This document shows, piece by piece, positions 1-8,728 of a DNA stretch of 64,000 nt (position 1 is the stretch's first letter; each line of letters begins with the position of its first letter). The notes under the pieces were generated by a model that was not told the DNA's origin, made no database searches, and saw only the letters and a list, made by a program, of their open reading frames with translations. The DNA is from Limnoglobus roseus (GTDB taxonomy: Bacteria > Planctomycetota > Planctomycetia > Gemmatales > Gemmataceae): assembly GCF_008254045.1 (NCBI RefSeq), contig NZ_CP042425.1, forward strand, positions 4,278,001-4,342,000, given 5' to 3'. The position numbers were made by a program, and so were the translations under genes.

Positions 1-2866
1 GCCCGTCGTGTGCCGTGGCCACCTCGTGCCCCAGCATCGAGAGCATGTCGCCCATTGACTCGGCCCCGTCCCGGTTGTCGTCCACGACCAGTATTCGCCT
101 TGCCGGGGTGCGCGTCGGGGCTTCGGTGACGAGTGGAACGGATGCCTCAACCCGCGTAACGACTGGCAACGTGACGGTGAACGTCGTGCCGAGTCCCTCG
201 CCCTCGCTCGCCGCCGCCACCGTCCCGTCGTGCATCTCCACCAGACCCTTCACCAGCGCGAGGCCGATTCCCAGACCGCCCGTGCTCCGTTCCACCGACC
301 GGTCCACCTGGCTGAACATGTCGAAGATCGTGGGCAGGGACTCGGCCGGGATGCCAATGCCCGTGTCCCGTACCGTCACCCGCACGTGCCCGTCCGTCCG
401 CTCGGCCGACAGCCATACCCGGCCACCCTTCGGCGTGTACTTGGCGCTGTTGGTCAGCAGGTTCGAGAACACCTGTGCCAGCCGGGTCAGGTCGGCGTCC
501 AGCGCCACCGGAGTCGCGGGCAGCGTCACCATCAGTTCGTGCTTCCCGACGTCCAACGCCGGGCGGGCGGTCTCGACCGCACTCCCCACCACGTCCGCCA
601 GTTCCACCCGCCCTCGCCTCAGCTCCATCTTCCCGCGGTTGATCCGGGACACGTCCAGCAGGTCGTCGATCAACCGCACCATGTGCGTCAACTGCCGGTC
701 CATCATGTCCCGCGCCCGCGCGAGGGGCTCCGGGTTCGCCCCGCCCAACCGAAGCACCTGCAGGCCGTTCCTGATGGGAGCGAGCGGGTTCCTCAGTTCA
801 TGGGCCAGGAGCGCGATGAAGTCGTCCTTCTTGCGGTCCTGGTCCCGAAGCTCTTCCTCCGCCCGCTTGCGGTCGGTGATGTCCGCGAACAGGACGGCGA
901 CCCGACATCGGTCGGGGTCTTCGAGCCGGAAGGCGTACACCTCAAACCAGCGGCCGAGGGGCGCTGCGGGGTGGACGAACCGGGTCGGCTCGCCAGTGGC
1001 CGCCACCCGCCCGTAGGTGTCGAACCAGAACTCCTCAAGGCCGGGCACCGCCTCCCGGATGGACGCGCCGATCAGGTTCCGCGGCAGCCCGGAGTGCCGC
1101 TCGAAGGCCGGATTCAGCTCGACGAACCGGTAGTCGGCGGCCCGACCGCCCTCGAACGTCACCTCGATCACGCAGAACCCCTGGTCCATCGAGTCGAACA
1201 GGGTGCGGAACCGCTTCTCCGACGCCCGGACGGTGTCCTCCGTCAGCCTCCTCTCGGTCACGTCCACGGTCGCCCCGACCATCCGCAGCGGCTTGCCGGC
1301 CGCGTCACGGATCACCCGTCCCGCGGTGGAGATCCAGCGCAAACCGCCGCCCTTCGGCACGATGCGGTACTCGATCCGGTACGGGACGTCGTCCTCTACG
1401 CTCGCCCGGATCGCATCCCCCGCGCGAGCCGCGTCGTCGGGATAGAGGTGGCGGGCGAACATCTCGAACGTGCCGTCGAACTCACCGGGCGCCAACCCGT
1501 AAAAAGCGTGAACCTGATCCGACCAGGTGATCCGGCCGGTGACGACGTCCCACTCCCAGACGCCGGTGCCTCCGGCCTCCAGGGCCAGCCGCAACCGCTC
1601 GGCCAGACCGGCGGCCTCGTCCTCCGCGCGTTTCCGCTCGGTGATGTCCTGGACGACCCCGTGCACCCGCACGAGTCGACCAGCCGCGTCGTACAACCCT
1701 CGCCCGTGGGCCGCGACCCACGCCGGCCGGTCGGCCAACCGGTACTCGATGTCGTAATCGGTCCGCTCGGCCACCGCCTTCTCGGCCGCCAGCCTCGCCC
1801 GCTCCCGGTCGTCAGGGTGGATCATCATCCGCCCCTGCTCCCGGCCGTGCGGCACCCCTACCGGTGTCCCGTACATCTCGCTCGCGCGAGGCGACACGGT
1901 CATCTCGTCGGTGGCCGGGTTCCACTCCCACGTCCCCAGATCGCCCGCGTCCAGCGCCAGTCGCAACCGCTCGGCCAGTTGGACCGCCTCCGACTCTGAC
2001 CGCTTCCGCTCGGTCACGTCGCGGAACACCAGGACCGCACCCATCGACGGATTCTTCCCGTCGCGGATCGGCGCCGCGCTGTCGTCGATGGGCCGCTCGG
2101 TGCCGTCCCGCGCGATGAGGACCGTGTGGTTGGCGAGGCCGACGGTCACACCCTCGTTCAAGGCGCGGAGCGCCGGGTTCGCCCCCGGCTCACGGGTGTA
2201 CTCGTTGACGATCCGGAACACCTCGGGCAACTGCCGTCCGGCGGCGTCCGCCAGTGGCCAGCCGGTGAGCGCCTCGGCCACGGCGTTCATGAACGTCACC
2301 CGTCCCTCGGCGTCGGTGGCGATGACCGCATCCCCGATGCTGGAAAGAGTGACCCGCAGCCGCTCTTCGCTCTCCCTCAGCGCACGCTCGGCCCGCTTAC
2401 GCTGGAGCACGATCGCCGTCTGGTTCGCGCCCACGCTGAGCAGGAGGCGGTCGGATTCGTTCGGGAAGTCGCTTCGGCGGGAACAGGCGACGACAACGCC
2501 CAAATCGCCGGCGTGCCCGAAGCGGGTGACCGCGACGCGGAACTCGCCGCCGCCGAGCGGATCGGCGACGGTCACGGGTGGCTGTGGGTTGAGAACGGGA
2601 GCAAGTCCGTCGGCAATGACCCTCAATTGAAGTGCGTCGGCCGCAAACCCTTGGCCGAGGGCCAGCTCGACATTCCCGAAGCCCCGGACGAGGACGTAGA
2701 CGAGGTCGAGAGAGAGGGCGTCGCGCAAGACGCCGGCGAGGCTGCGGGCGACGCCGTCGGGCGCGTACCCGGCCCATGCCGCGGGCAGTGTCGACAGGGC
2801 GACCAGTTCCCGCATCGTGTCCCGGAGCCGCTGCACCTCGTCGGCTTGATTGTCGTTGATCGGCAT
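1..2866 (-). CDS. Hybrid sensor histidine kinase, GAF-PASx4-HisKA-HATPase-REC (3' end outside window)
   Basis: Read on the minus strand from ATG at 2866, the frame stays open to the window edge, so the C-terminus is missing. In order: a GAF-like region (about residues 20-150), four PAS domains starting near 158, 290, 415 and 542 (each ending in a DxTERK/DxTDRK linker), a HisKA H-box MAHELRNPLAP near 688, an HATPase domain with N-box NLLTNSAKYTP near 802 and G1 box DTGIGIP near 835, then the start of a receiver domain, ILVVDDN, near 923. It should autophosphorylate on the H-box histidine and pass phosphate to its own receiver. No transmembrane segment is seen, so it is probably cytoplasmic. 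The MEDS gene lies 18 bp upstream on the same strand, suggesting co-transcription. Confidence 0.9.
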   Translation of the reverse strand, partial: MPINDNQADEVQRLRDTMRELVALSTLPAAWAGYAPDGVARSLAGVLRDALSLDLVYVLVRGFGNVELALGQGFAADALQLRVIADGLAPVLNPQPPVTVADPLGGGEFRVAVTRFGHAGDLGVVVACSRRSDFPNESDRLLLSVGANQTAIVLQRKRAERALRESEERLRVTLSSIGDAVIATDAEGRVTFMNAVAEALTGWPLADAAGRQLPEVFRIVNEYTREPGANPALRALNEGVTVGLANHTVLIARDGTERPIDDSAAPIRDGKNPSMGAVLVFRDVTERKRSESEAVQLAERLRLALDAGDLGTWEWNPATDEMTVSPRASEMYGTPVGVPHGREQGRMMIHPDDRERARLAAEKAVAERTDYDIEYRLADRPAWVAAHGRGLYDAAGRLVRVHGVVQDITERKRAEDEAAGLAERLRLALEAGGTGVWEWDVVTGRITWSDQVHAFYGLAPGEFDGTFEMFARHLYPDDAARAGDAIRASVEDDVPYRIEYRIVPKGGGLRWISTAGRVIRDAAGKPLRMVGATVDVTERRLTEDTVRASEKRFRTLFDSMDQGFCVIEVTFEGGRAADYRFVELNPAFERHSGLPRNLIGASIREAVPGLEEFWFDTYGRVAATGEPTRFVHPAAPLGRWFEVYAFRLEDPDRCRVAVLFADITDRKRAEEELRDQDRKKDDFIALLAHELRNPLAPIRNGLQVLRLGGANPEPLARARDMMDRQLTHMVRLIDDLLDVSRINRGKMELRRGRVELADVVGSAVETARPALDVGKHELMVTLPATPVALDADLTRLAQVFSNLLTNSAKYTPKGGRVWLSAERTDGHVRVTVRDTGIGIPAESLPTIFDMFSQVDRSVERSTGGLGIGLALVKGLVEMHDGTVAAASEGEGLGTTFTVTLPVVTRVEASVPLVTEAPTRTPARRILVVDDNRDGAESMGDMLSMLGHEVATAHDG

Positions 2867-2884
2867 GATGGGAGAGAAACCTGC

Positions 2885-3493
2885 TCAGGCGGCGCGGCCC
2901 TTCAACTCGCGCAGGAACTCGTCGGGCGGCACGTAGAACGGGTTCTCCTGCAGGATGCCGCCGATGATGACCATCGGGTGCGTCCGCATGACGTCCATCA
3001 CGACCCTGGCGCCGAACTTGTTCAGGTCGTAGGTGCAGACGACGACGTCGTCGTACTTGGGAATGATGTAGTTGAGGCGGGACTCGTATTCGATCAGGTC
3101 TTCGACGCCGGCCGCACCGGTCAGCGCCCACTCCATGTTGCCCCACCACCGGGTTAGCCCGGAGCCCTTGTGGCTCTCCATCGACTCCTGGACGAGCGCC
3201 AGCATGGCCTCCTTGTCGAACCGGCCGCCGGTTAGGTGAGCGGCCTCCCACGGCCGCACGTCCACTTGGGCACAGTCGGGGCAAACGCCTGCCTCGGCGA
3301 GCCGCCGCATCCGATCGGGCCGGTGCTCGGGATCGACGATGTGGCACTGCCGCTCGCCGCGCTCGAACCCCTCTTTCATGAACGGCAGGAGCACCCCGTC
3401 TTCTTCCTCGCGGCTGTTGAAGAACGCACAGGCGTGGCGGGTCCGGTTCAGGGTCGAACCGGCTAACTGGATCGGCGGCTTCGTTTCTGTCAT
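2885..3493 (-). CDS. MEDS-domain sensory protein (DcmR-like)
   Basis: A 202-residue protein from ATG at 3493. An upstream in-frame extension is open but has low-complexity, non-coding character. The sequence HACAFFNSREEEDGVLLPF near the N-terminus, followed by GFERGERQCHIVD, is the signature of the MEDS (methanogen/methylotroph DcmR sensory) family, related to RecA/KaiC-like ATPase folds. MEDS proteins in other bacteria sit beside histidine kinases or anti-sigma systems and are thought to sense small molecules; the ligand is unknown. The gene is 18 bp upstream of the hybrid kinase on the same strand, so the two probably form one sensory unit. Length is typical for a stand-alone MEDS protein. 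Confidence 0.85.
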   Translation of the reverse strand: MTETKPPIQLAGSTLNRTRHACAFFNSREEEDGVLLPFMKEGFERGERQCHIVDPEHRPDRMRRLAEAGVCPDCAQVDVRPWEAAHLTGGRFDKEAMLALVQESMESHKGSGLTRWWGNMEWALTGAAGVEDLIEYESRLNYIIPKYDDVVVCTYDLNKFGARVVMDVMRTHPMVIIGGILQENPFYVPPDEFLRELKGRAA

Positions 3494-3643
3494 GACGCAC
3501 CCTACTGACCGACGGGAGGCATCTCGCTGGCGACGGCGAAGAAGGCATATTCTACGAGAGTTGCGGCGAAAACGCGAGGGCAGGAAACGGCTAGAGTGGG
3601 GTGGTGGCATCGTGCGTAAGTGCATGGCGGAAGTCGAGAACCG

Positions 3644-3883
3644 TCAGACGCCACCGCCTTCTTTCAGAGCCTCCATCAGCGCGCGAAACTCCTCCGCACA
3701 CTCCGGGCACAAGTCGAGATGCCCGGCCGCTTTCTGGAGTGGTTCCGGAACCGGTTGGCTGGTGGCGATGAGTTCGGCATAGCTGGGTGCGTACCCGAGC
3801 CAGTCGTCGCACCCGATCTCGTCGGGTCGCGTCAGCAGGACGTATTTGGCCAACTCACGAAGTTCGTCCGGGGACAGGCTCAT
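3644..3883 (-). CDS. Small zinc-binding anti-sigma-like protein
   Basis: A 79-residue protein from ATG at 3883, preceded by a good GGAGGAAA ribosome site. Near residue 55 it carries HLDLCPEC, the H-x3-C-x2-C zinc motif of zinc-binding anti-sigma factors (ZAS / zf-HC2). No membrane segment follows, so it would be soluble. The gene starts 32 bp downstream of the ECF sigma gene on the same strand, the usual place for a cognate anti-sigma factor. Inference: it binds the sigma factor and may release it on oxidation or zinc loss. It could instead be a shortened ZAS-fold protein with another partner. Confidence 0.65.
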   Translation of the reverse strand: MSLSPDELRELAKYVLLTRPDEIGCDDWLGYAPSYAELIATSQPVPEPLQKAAGHLDLCPECAEEFRALMEALKEGGGV

Positions 3884-3915
3884 GTGATTTCCTCCGCAAC
3901 GTTCGACACCTGAGA

Positions 3916-4515
3916 CTACAGGTCGAACGCTTCCCTTACCCCATCCCCGTCGATTCCCGCCGCTTCGAGGCCACGCTTCAGGCTCTGCCGGGCGTCGTGG
4001 GTCAGTTTGTACAGCGCGTTCCGCGTCAGCCCCATCCGGGCGGCGATCTCCGCCTGCGGCATCCCCTTGAACTCGGCCACCAGCGCCTGCCGTTGCCGCT
4101 CGGTCAGCCCGGTCGCAATGACCCGATGCATCTCGGCGAGGATCGCGGCCTTGGAATCCGCCGACGGCTCGACGGCAGGAGCTGCGGCGGGCTGCTGGGA
4201 TGGGGCGTCTTCGACCAGCCGGTCGAGCGAAACGTCCTTCCACCGCGCCCGGCGGAGTTCGGTGAACGCCACCCGCACGGCAACGGTCACCGCCCAGGTG
4301 GTGAACCGGCTGTCGCCCCTGAAGGTCGTCAGCCCGCTCAGGACTTTCAACGTCCCTTCCTGAGCCATGTCCTCAATGAACCCGTCGTCGGCCGCAGCCC
4401 AGCCCGCCAGCCCGCGACGCAACCCGCGGCGGAGGAACTCCCGCAACTCGGCCACGGCCATTTCGTCCGTGCCGCCGAGCAATTGCAGCCAGTCTTCGTT
4501 GCTCCGCTCGGTCAC
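3916..4515 (-). CDS. ECF-family RNA polymerase sigma factor
   Basis: Read from GTG at 4515 (199 residues), chosen because CGGAG lies about 7 bases upstream and because the sequence further upstream looks non-coding. Region 2 is seen around DMAQEGTLKVL and TTFRGDSRFTTWAVTVAVR. Region 4 is seen as LTERQRQALVAEFKG, with the helix-turn-helix MPQAEIAARMGLTRNALYKL. A proline/alanine-rich linker joins them. The gene heads a two-gene minus-strand unit with the small HxxxCxxC protein, and is divergent from the DUF417 gene. ECF factors of this build usually autoregulate and control a small regulon; the regulon cannot be read from this sequence. Confidence 0.85.
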   Translation of the reverse strand: MTERSNEDWLQLLGGTDEMAVAELREFLRRGLRRGLAGWAAADDGFIEDMAQEGTLKVLSGLTTFRGDSRFTTWAVTVAVRVAFTELRRARWKDVSLDRLVEDAPSQQPAAAPAVEPSADSKAAILAEMHRVIATGLTERQRQALVAEFKGMPQAEIAARMGLTRNALYKLTHDARQSLKRGLEAAGIDGDGVREAFDL

Positions 4516-4599
4516 CGGCAGTGCTCCGAAAAAAACTTTCTTGAGCGGGGGTAAGAGGTGTCGCGGGTGCGGCGTCAGACGTGGCGAAGCAGGGTGACG

Positions 4600-4617
4600 A
4601 AGGTCGCCGCCTTGCAA
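4600..4617 (+). promoter_or_regulatory. Possible -24/-12 (sigma-54) promoter before DUF417 gene
   Basis: GG at 4602-4603 and GC at 4614-4615 are separated by exactly 10 bases, and the -12 box reads TTGCA. The -24 box (GGTCG) matches the GGCAC consensus poorly. It ends about 26 bases before the ATG. GG-N10-GC is common by chance in high-GC DNA, so this is only a candidate. Confidence 0.3.
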
Positions 4618-4641
4618 CGACACCCCTGACAGGAGTCTGCC

Positions 4642-5151
4642 ATGACCACGCTCACCACAACCACTTCCCCCGCCGCCCGCATCGATCAAGCCCTGGTCGC
4701 CCTCGGTGCCCGCGCTGAAGCCATCGGAGTTCACGCCCTCCGGTACGGGCTGGTGCTGATTTTACTGTGGATCGGCGGGATGAAGTTTACCGCCTACGAG
4801 GCCGAAGGCATCCGCCCGTTCGTCGAGAACAGCCCGTTCTTCTCTTGGACGTACCCGGTGTTCGGCGTCAGGGGCATGTCAGCTATCCTCGGCGTGACCG
4901 AGATACTCGTCGGCCTGATGATCGCCGCCCGTCCGTGGTTCCCTCGCCTGTCGGCCGTCGGCAGCCTGCTCGCGGTCGGGATGTTTCTGGGCACCCTGAG
5001 CTTCCTCGTGACCACGCCGGGGACGTTCGTCAAAGACCTCGGCGGCTTCCCGGCCATCAGCGTGCTCGGCCAGTTCCTGATCAAAGACGTCGCGCTGCTC
5101 GCCGCCTCGATCTGGTCGTTCGGGGAAGCGGTGCGGGCGATCCGTCGGTAA
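4642..5151 (+). CDS. DUF417 / YkgB-RclC family membrane protein
   Basis: A 169-residue integral membrane protein with an AGGAG site 8 bases before ATG. The block LILLWIGGMKFTAYEAEGI and then VENSPF is the DUF417 signature, the family that includes Escherichia coli RclC, an inner-membrane protein of the reactive-chlorine response. Four hydrophobic segments are visible, near residues 30-48, 75-95, 105-125 and 140-160. It is divergent from the ECF sigma gene and faces a DsbA-like thiol oxidoreductase, so an oxidative-stress role is plausible but inferred. Length matches the family. Confidence 0.8.
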   Translation: MTTLTTTTSPAARIDQALVALGARAEAIGVHALRYGLVLILLWIGGMKFTAYEAEGIRPFVENSPFFSWTYPVFGVRGMSAILGVTEILVGLMIAARPWFPRLSAVGSLLAVGMFLGTLSFLVTTPGTFVKDLGGFPAISVLGQFLIKDVALLAASIWSFGEAVRAIRR

Positions 5152-5244
5152 GCGGATGAACGGTTCGATCACCACATTCGCCGGGGGTTAGTGCCCTCGG
5201 CGTGTGCATTTCCATCATCAACAAATGCGGTGCCCGAACCGGGA

Positions 5245-5910
5245 TCAGCAGTTCCGTTCCCCGCTCGCCGGATCGACCCCGCACGTGTCGCCCGTCGCTA
5301 CCGCCTGCTCGAACGCCTCTCGAAACATTTCCGGCGGTTGGGCGCCGGAGAGGGCCACCGTCCCGTTAATGACGAAGAACGGCACGCCGGAGATGCCGAG
5401 CCGCTGGCCCTTCTGCTCCCACGCGCGGACTTCGGTTGTGCCCCGATCGGTCGCGAGCAGGTCGTGTACTTCTTTTGCGTCCAGTCCGCCCTCGACGGCA
5501 ACGGCCGCGAGCGTCGCCCGGTCTGACAGGTCGCGGCCGTCGGTGAAGTACGCCTTGAACAGGGCTTCCACCACCGCGTCCTGCACGCCCTTCTCACCGG
5601 CCAGCCAGATGATCCGGTGCGCGTCGAACGTGTTGGGGGTGCGGGCCATCTGCTCGGCGTTGAACGCGAGCCCCTCGCCGGCGAACGCCCGGCCGACCTG
5701 TGCGTCCAGTTCGAGCGACCGCTCCCAACTGCCGAACTTCTTGATCCGGTACGCCCGCCGCTCGGCCCCTTCCGGCGGCATGTTCGGGTTCAGCTCGAAC
5801 GGGTGCCAGCGAACCGTGGCCTCCTGACCCGCCAATCCCTTCTCCAGCCGCCGCTTGCCGATGAAGCACCACGGGCAGATCACGTCCGAGTAAATGTCGA
5901 TCGTTACCAT
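5245..5910 (-). CDS. DsbA-family (FrnE-like) thiol oxidoreductase
   Basis: A 221-residue protein from ATG at 5910, with GGAGG 6 bases upstream. The N-terminus has the thioredoxin-fold strand followed by the active site CPWC (SDVICPWCFIGKRRLEKGL), and the C-terminal half has the cis-proline loop GISGVPFFVING. No signal peptide is seen, so it is cytoplasmic, like FrnE / polyketide-associated disulfide isomerases rather than periplasmic DsbA. The C-terminus contains extra cysteines (DTCGVDPASGERNC). The upstream GNAT gene ends 16 bp before its start, so both are probably on one transcript with the methyltransferase and monooxygenase genes. Confidence 0.88.
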   Translation of the reverse strand: MVTIDIYSDVICPWCFIGKRRLEKGLAGQEATVRWHPFELNPNMPPEGAERRAYRIKKFGSWERSLELDAQVGRAFAGEGLAFNAEQMARTPNTFDAHRIIWLAGEKGVQDAVVEALFKAYFTDGRDLSDRATLAAVAVEGGLDAKEVHDLLATDRGTTEVRAWEQKGQRLGISGVPFFVINGTVALSGAQPPEMFREAFEQAVATGDTCGVDPASGERNC

Positions 5911-5926
5911 TTTCAGCTCCTCCCGG

Positions 5927-6364
5927 TTAAGGCATTTTACCGGGAGCGGCGACAAGTCGTTTCGACAAGAAGTACCGCGTCTGCCCGGTCGGGTAGTCGG
6001 GCAATTCGCCGAACACCGCATACCCGAGTCTCCGGTAGAAACCCGGTGACTGGAAGCGGAACGTGTCCACCCAAGCCGAGTGGCACCCGACTCGAACGGC
6101 GAGTTTCTCGGCTTCTTCGACCAGTCGCCGCCCCCACCCACCGCCGCGCAGGTGCTCGGCTACCGAGAGGATGTTGATCCGCAGCCGTCCAAATTGCGTT
6201 CCCCCGGTCAAACCGCCCACGACGCTGTGTTCGTCCTTAAGCACGAGGGCGAGTGACACCGGCGCCCACGCGAACCCGCGCTGGCGGCTGAAGGCGCCGA
6301 GCGGTGCGATGATCGCTTCCTGATCAGCGGGAGTCAGCACGGCGAGCGGCTCGACCGTTGGCAT
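5927..6364 (-). CDS. GNAT-family N-acetyltransferase
   Basis: A 145-residue protein. The start is ATG at 6364, although GTG at 6367 is equally possible; GGGGTGA lies just upstream. The acetyl-CoA-binding loop is degenerate but recognisable as HLRGGGWGRRLVEEAEKLA (R/Q-x-x-G-x-G/A type), followed by the C-terminal GFYRRLGYAVFGELPDYPTG typical of small GNATs. The substrate cannot be predicted. It lies 41 bp downstream of the methyltransferase and 16 bp upstream of the DsbA-like gene on the same strand. Confidence 0.82.
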   Translation of the reverse strand: MPTVEPLAVLTPADQEAIIAPLGAFSRQRGFAWAPVSLALVLKDEHSVVGGLTGGTQFGRLRINILSVAEHLRGGGWGRRLVEEAEKLAVRVGCHSAWVDTFRFQSPGFYRRLGYAVFGELPDYPTGQTRYFLSKRLVAAPGKMP

Positions 6365-6405
6365 CACTTCACCCCGGACATGATCACGACCGGGAATGAA
6401 AAGCC

Positions 6406-7118
6406 CTACCCGCCGTCGCCAGTGGCTTCGATCCCGATGCGGTTGGCGCCGATGTCGGACGCGACCACCTCCCGGAACGCCACCGCTCCGCCCGAACCGG
6501 GGAACGAGCGCGACAACAGTTCGTCGACCTTGACCGGGTATTGATAGAACTCCCGCCGCACGTCCTTCCGCCCGGCTAACAAGGCGTCCAGTTCCGTCAG
6601 TTGCAGCGCGTGCGTGTGGGACGGGTCGCGGTACTGTTCCAACCGGTCATACAGTTCGGCCTGTTCTGCGGACGTGGTGAACACGTCGCAGACGGTGACC
6701 CGGCCGCCCGGCTTGCACACCCGGACCATCTGCTCGAACACCCCTTCGTGTCGGTGAAGTGGCGGAACGAGGAGCGGGTGACGACGCGGGAGAAGCTGGC
6801 GCCGTGGAACGGAAGCGGCTGCGCATCGCCCTGCACCCACGTCAGGTTTTTCAGCCCGAGGGCTTCCTGCCGACCCCGTGCCTGCTCGATCATCGCCGGG
6901 GTGAGATCAACTCCGGTAACGTGACGGGCGACCTTGGCCACCTCGCACGCGACGAGGCCGGGCCCACAGGCCACGTCGATCGCCTCGTCCTCGGCACCGA
7001 TCCCGGGCGTGCGAATCAGGCGTTGGTGGATCTCGTTGTCGTCGCGGGCGTGCATTCCCGAGAAGGGCACGGCCTGTCGGGTGAACTGATCCAAGATCAA
7101 CTTCCGCTGCTCGTCCAT
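6406..7118 (-). pseudogene. SAM-dependent class I methyltransferase with a frameshift
   Basis: The N-terminal half reads from ATG at 7118 and contains motif I DVACGPGLVACEVAKVA and HVTGVDLTPAMIEQARGR, ending with VVTRSSFRHFTD. The C-terminal half (FEQMVRVCKPGGRVTVCDVF through to TAG at 6406) continues in another frame. The break is at the four-base C run 6741-6744 (G run on the coding strand): one extra G there would restore a normal ubiE/Methyltransf_11-type enzyme of about 237 residues. It is either a one-base sequencing deletion or a true inactivation. The flanking monooxygenase (20 bp upstream) and GNAT genes are intact and lie on the same strand. Confidence 0.8.
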
Positions 7119-7138
7119 CACGGACTCCAAAGGTTCCT

Positions 7139-8587
7139 TCAGCAGAGGTACTCGATCCGCCGCACGGCCGCCTCGTCCGGGGCGATTAGCCCAACGTACC
7201 CGTCGGGTCGCACGAGAACGTAGCCGTGTTCGATGCCGTAGATGCGGCGTACTTCTGCTTCGTCCGGTGCGACCGAGCACACCCGGACCGAATCGCCATA
7301 CTTGCCCGTCGCCGGCTCGAACGCGAGCAATGTGGAGTGCGGCCCGCGGAACACGTCGAACAACCGGCCGCCGGTGCGGCGCGGCGCGTCCGGCGCCCGG
7401 TCGCCGGGTTGGAGCGGCCCGGCGGAACGGCCTTGCGAGACTGGGCCGCCCCGATAGTTCAGCTTCAGCTGGTTGATGTCGATGTCGGCGTTCTGGGGTG
7501 CCGCCCCTTTGGACCAGAACCCCTGCTTGTGGAGCGCGCTAGTTATGCCCAGCAGGTTCGCCGCCACGGGGAGTCGTTCTGCCTCGTAGGTGTCGAGTAG
7601 CGCCTCGGACGCGCCAGCGAGCACGGCACCGAGCTTCCAGCCGAGGTTGTAGGCGTCCTGAATGCCGGTGTTCAGGCCCTGCCCGCCGGCCGGCGAGTGG
7701 ACGTGCGCCGCGTCCCCGGCGAGGAACACGCGGCCGACCCGGAACCGCTCGGCCATGCGCACGTTGACCCGGTACACCGTCGCCCACCGCAGGTCCGTGA
7801 GCCGCACGCCCGTAACGCCGGAACGCCGGTCGAATATCCCTTGAAGCGGTTCGAGAGTCAGGTCTGGCACGTCATCCGTCGTGACGGGCGCCACGAACTG
7901 GAAATACTCCGTGCCGGGCAGCGGGCAGAGCGACACGCGGTTCGCCGGGTTGCCGGGGTTCGTCCACATGTGCCAGTGGTCGCGATCCGGGCCGGCGGCT
8001 TTCACGTCCGCGATGATCGAGCGGTCGGTAGCATCCGTTTCTCCCACGAACGACACGCCCATCGACTTGCGGACGAAGCTCGCGCCGCCGTCCGCGCCGA
8101 CCAGGTAGCGGCACCGGACCGATTCGCCGGTGGCGAACGTCGCGGTGACGGCGTCGCCGTCCTGCTCGATGCCGGACAGTTCGGTGGCCAACTCGACGCG
8201 ACCACCGAGAGTCGCGAATCGGTCGCGCAAAACCTCTTCGGTGCGCCACTGGGCAACCATGTGGAACTGCGCGTACGGCACGTCCGGCGACGGTTCGAGC
8301 ACCGGGAACCCGCCCATCTGGTGGATGGTGCGGTCCCACAGCACCGCCTCGCCGTGATACCCCCGGAACGGCGGGAACGGTCCACCCGCGGCCACCATCG
8401 CGTCCACGATGCCGAGGTCGTCGAACACCTCCAGCGTGCGGGGCATCACGCCCTTGGCGCGGGAGCCGGGGAAAAATAATGGGGACTTGTCGATGATCCG
8501 GCAGTGAATGCTTCGGCGGGCGAGGTCGATGGCGAGTGTCAGGCCGGTCGGCCCGGCACCGACGATGAGGACGTCCGTCTGGTTCAC
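7139..8587 (-). CDS. FAD-dependent aromatic monooxygenase (PheA/TfdB type)
   Basis: A 482-residue protein starting with GTG at 8587, after a strong GGAGAAGG site. The N-terminal Rossmann motif is DVLIVGAGPTGLTLAIDLA; the conserved GD motif is VFLAGDAAHVHSPAGGQGLNTGIQDAYNL near residue 280. Both are diagnostic of the class A flavin hydroxylases in PF01494 that use NAD(P)H and O2. The C-terminal thioredoxin-like region (ending VRPDGYVGLIAP) is the usual phenol-hydroxylase-like tail. It precedes the methyltransferase by 20 bp and follows a second flavin monooxygenase. The substrate is probably an aromatic or polyketide compound, but this is not determinable here. Confidence 0.88.
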   Translation of the reverse strand: MNQTDVLIVGAGPTGLTLAIDLARRSIHCRIIDKSPLFFPGSRAKGVMPRTLEVFDDLGIVDAMVAAGGPFPPFRGYHGEAVLWDRTIHQMGGFPVLEPSPDVPYAQFHMVAQWRTEEVLRDRFATLGGRVELATELSGIEQDGDAVTATFATGESVRCRYLVGADGGASFVRKSMGVSFVGETDATDRSIIADVKAAGPDRDHWHMWTNPGNPANRVSLCPLPGTEYFQFVAPVTTDDVPDLTLEPLQGIFDRRSGVTGVRLTDLRWATVYRVNVRMAERFRVGRVFLAGDAAHVHSPAGGQGLNTGIQDAYNLGWKLGAVLAGASEALLDTYEAERLPVAANLLGITSALHKQGFWSKGAAPQNADIDINQLKLNYRGGPVSQGRSAGPLQPGDRAPDAPRRTGGRLFDVFRGPHSTLLAFEPATGKYGDSVRVCSVAPDEAEVRRIYGIEHGYVLVRPDGYVGLIAPDEAAVRRIEYLC

Positions 8588-8728
8588 GAGATCCTTCTCC
8601 TGCCCTTGGCGTATCGATCAGCCGAGGCAGACACTCGCAGGCATAGAAAGGTTCGCGCGAGTGAGATGAGGCAACTGCAAGTGGGCGATCGAAAAACGTT
8701 TCCCTCCAAGGGCTGCTCACTCCGAGGC

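Noticed and set aside
230..3157. Two long plus-strand open frames (589 and 343 codons)
   Set aside because: They are antisense to the hybrid kinase and MEDS genes, whose domains are clear on the minus strand, and they contain no recognisable motif.
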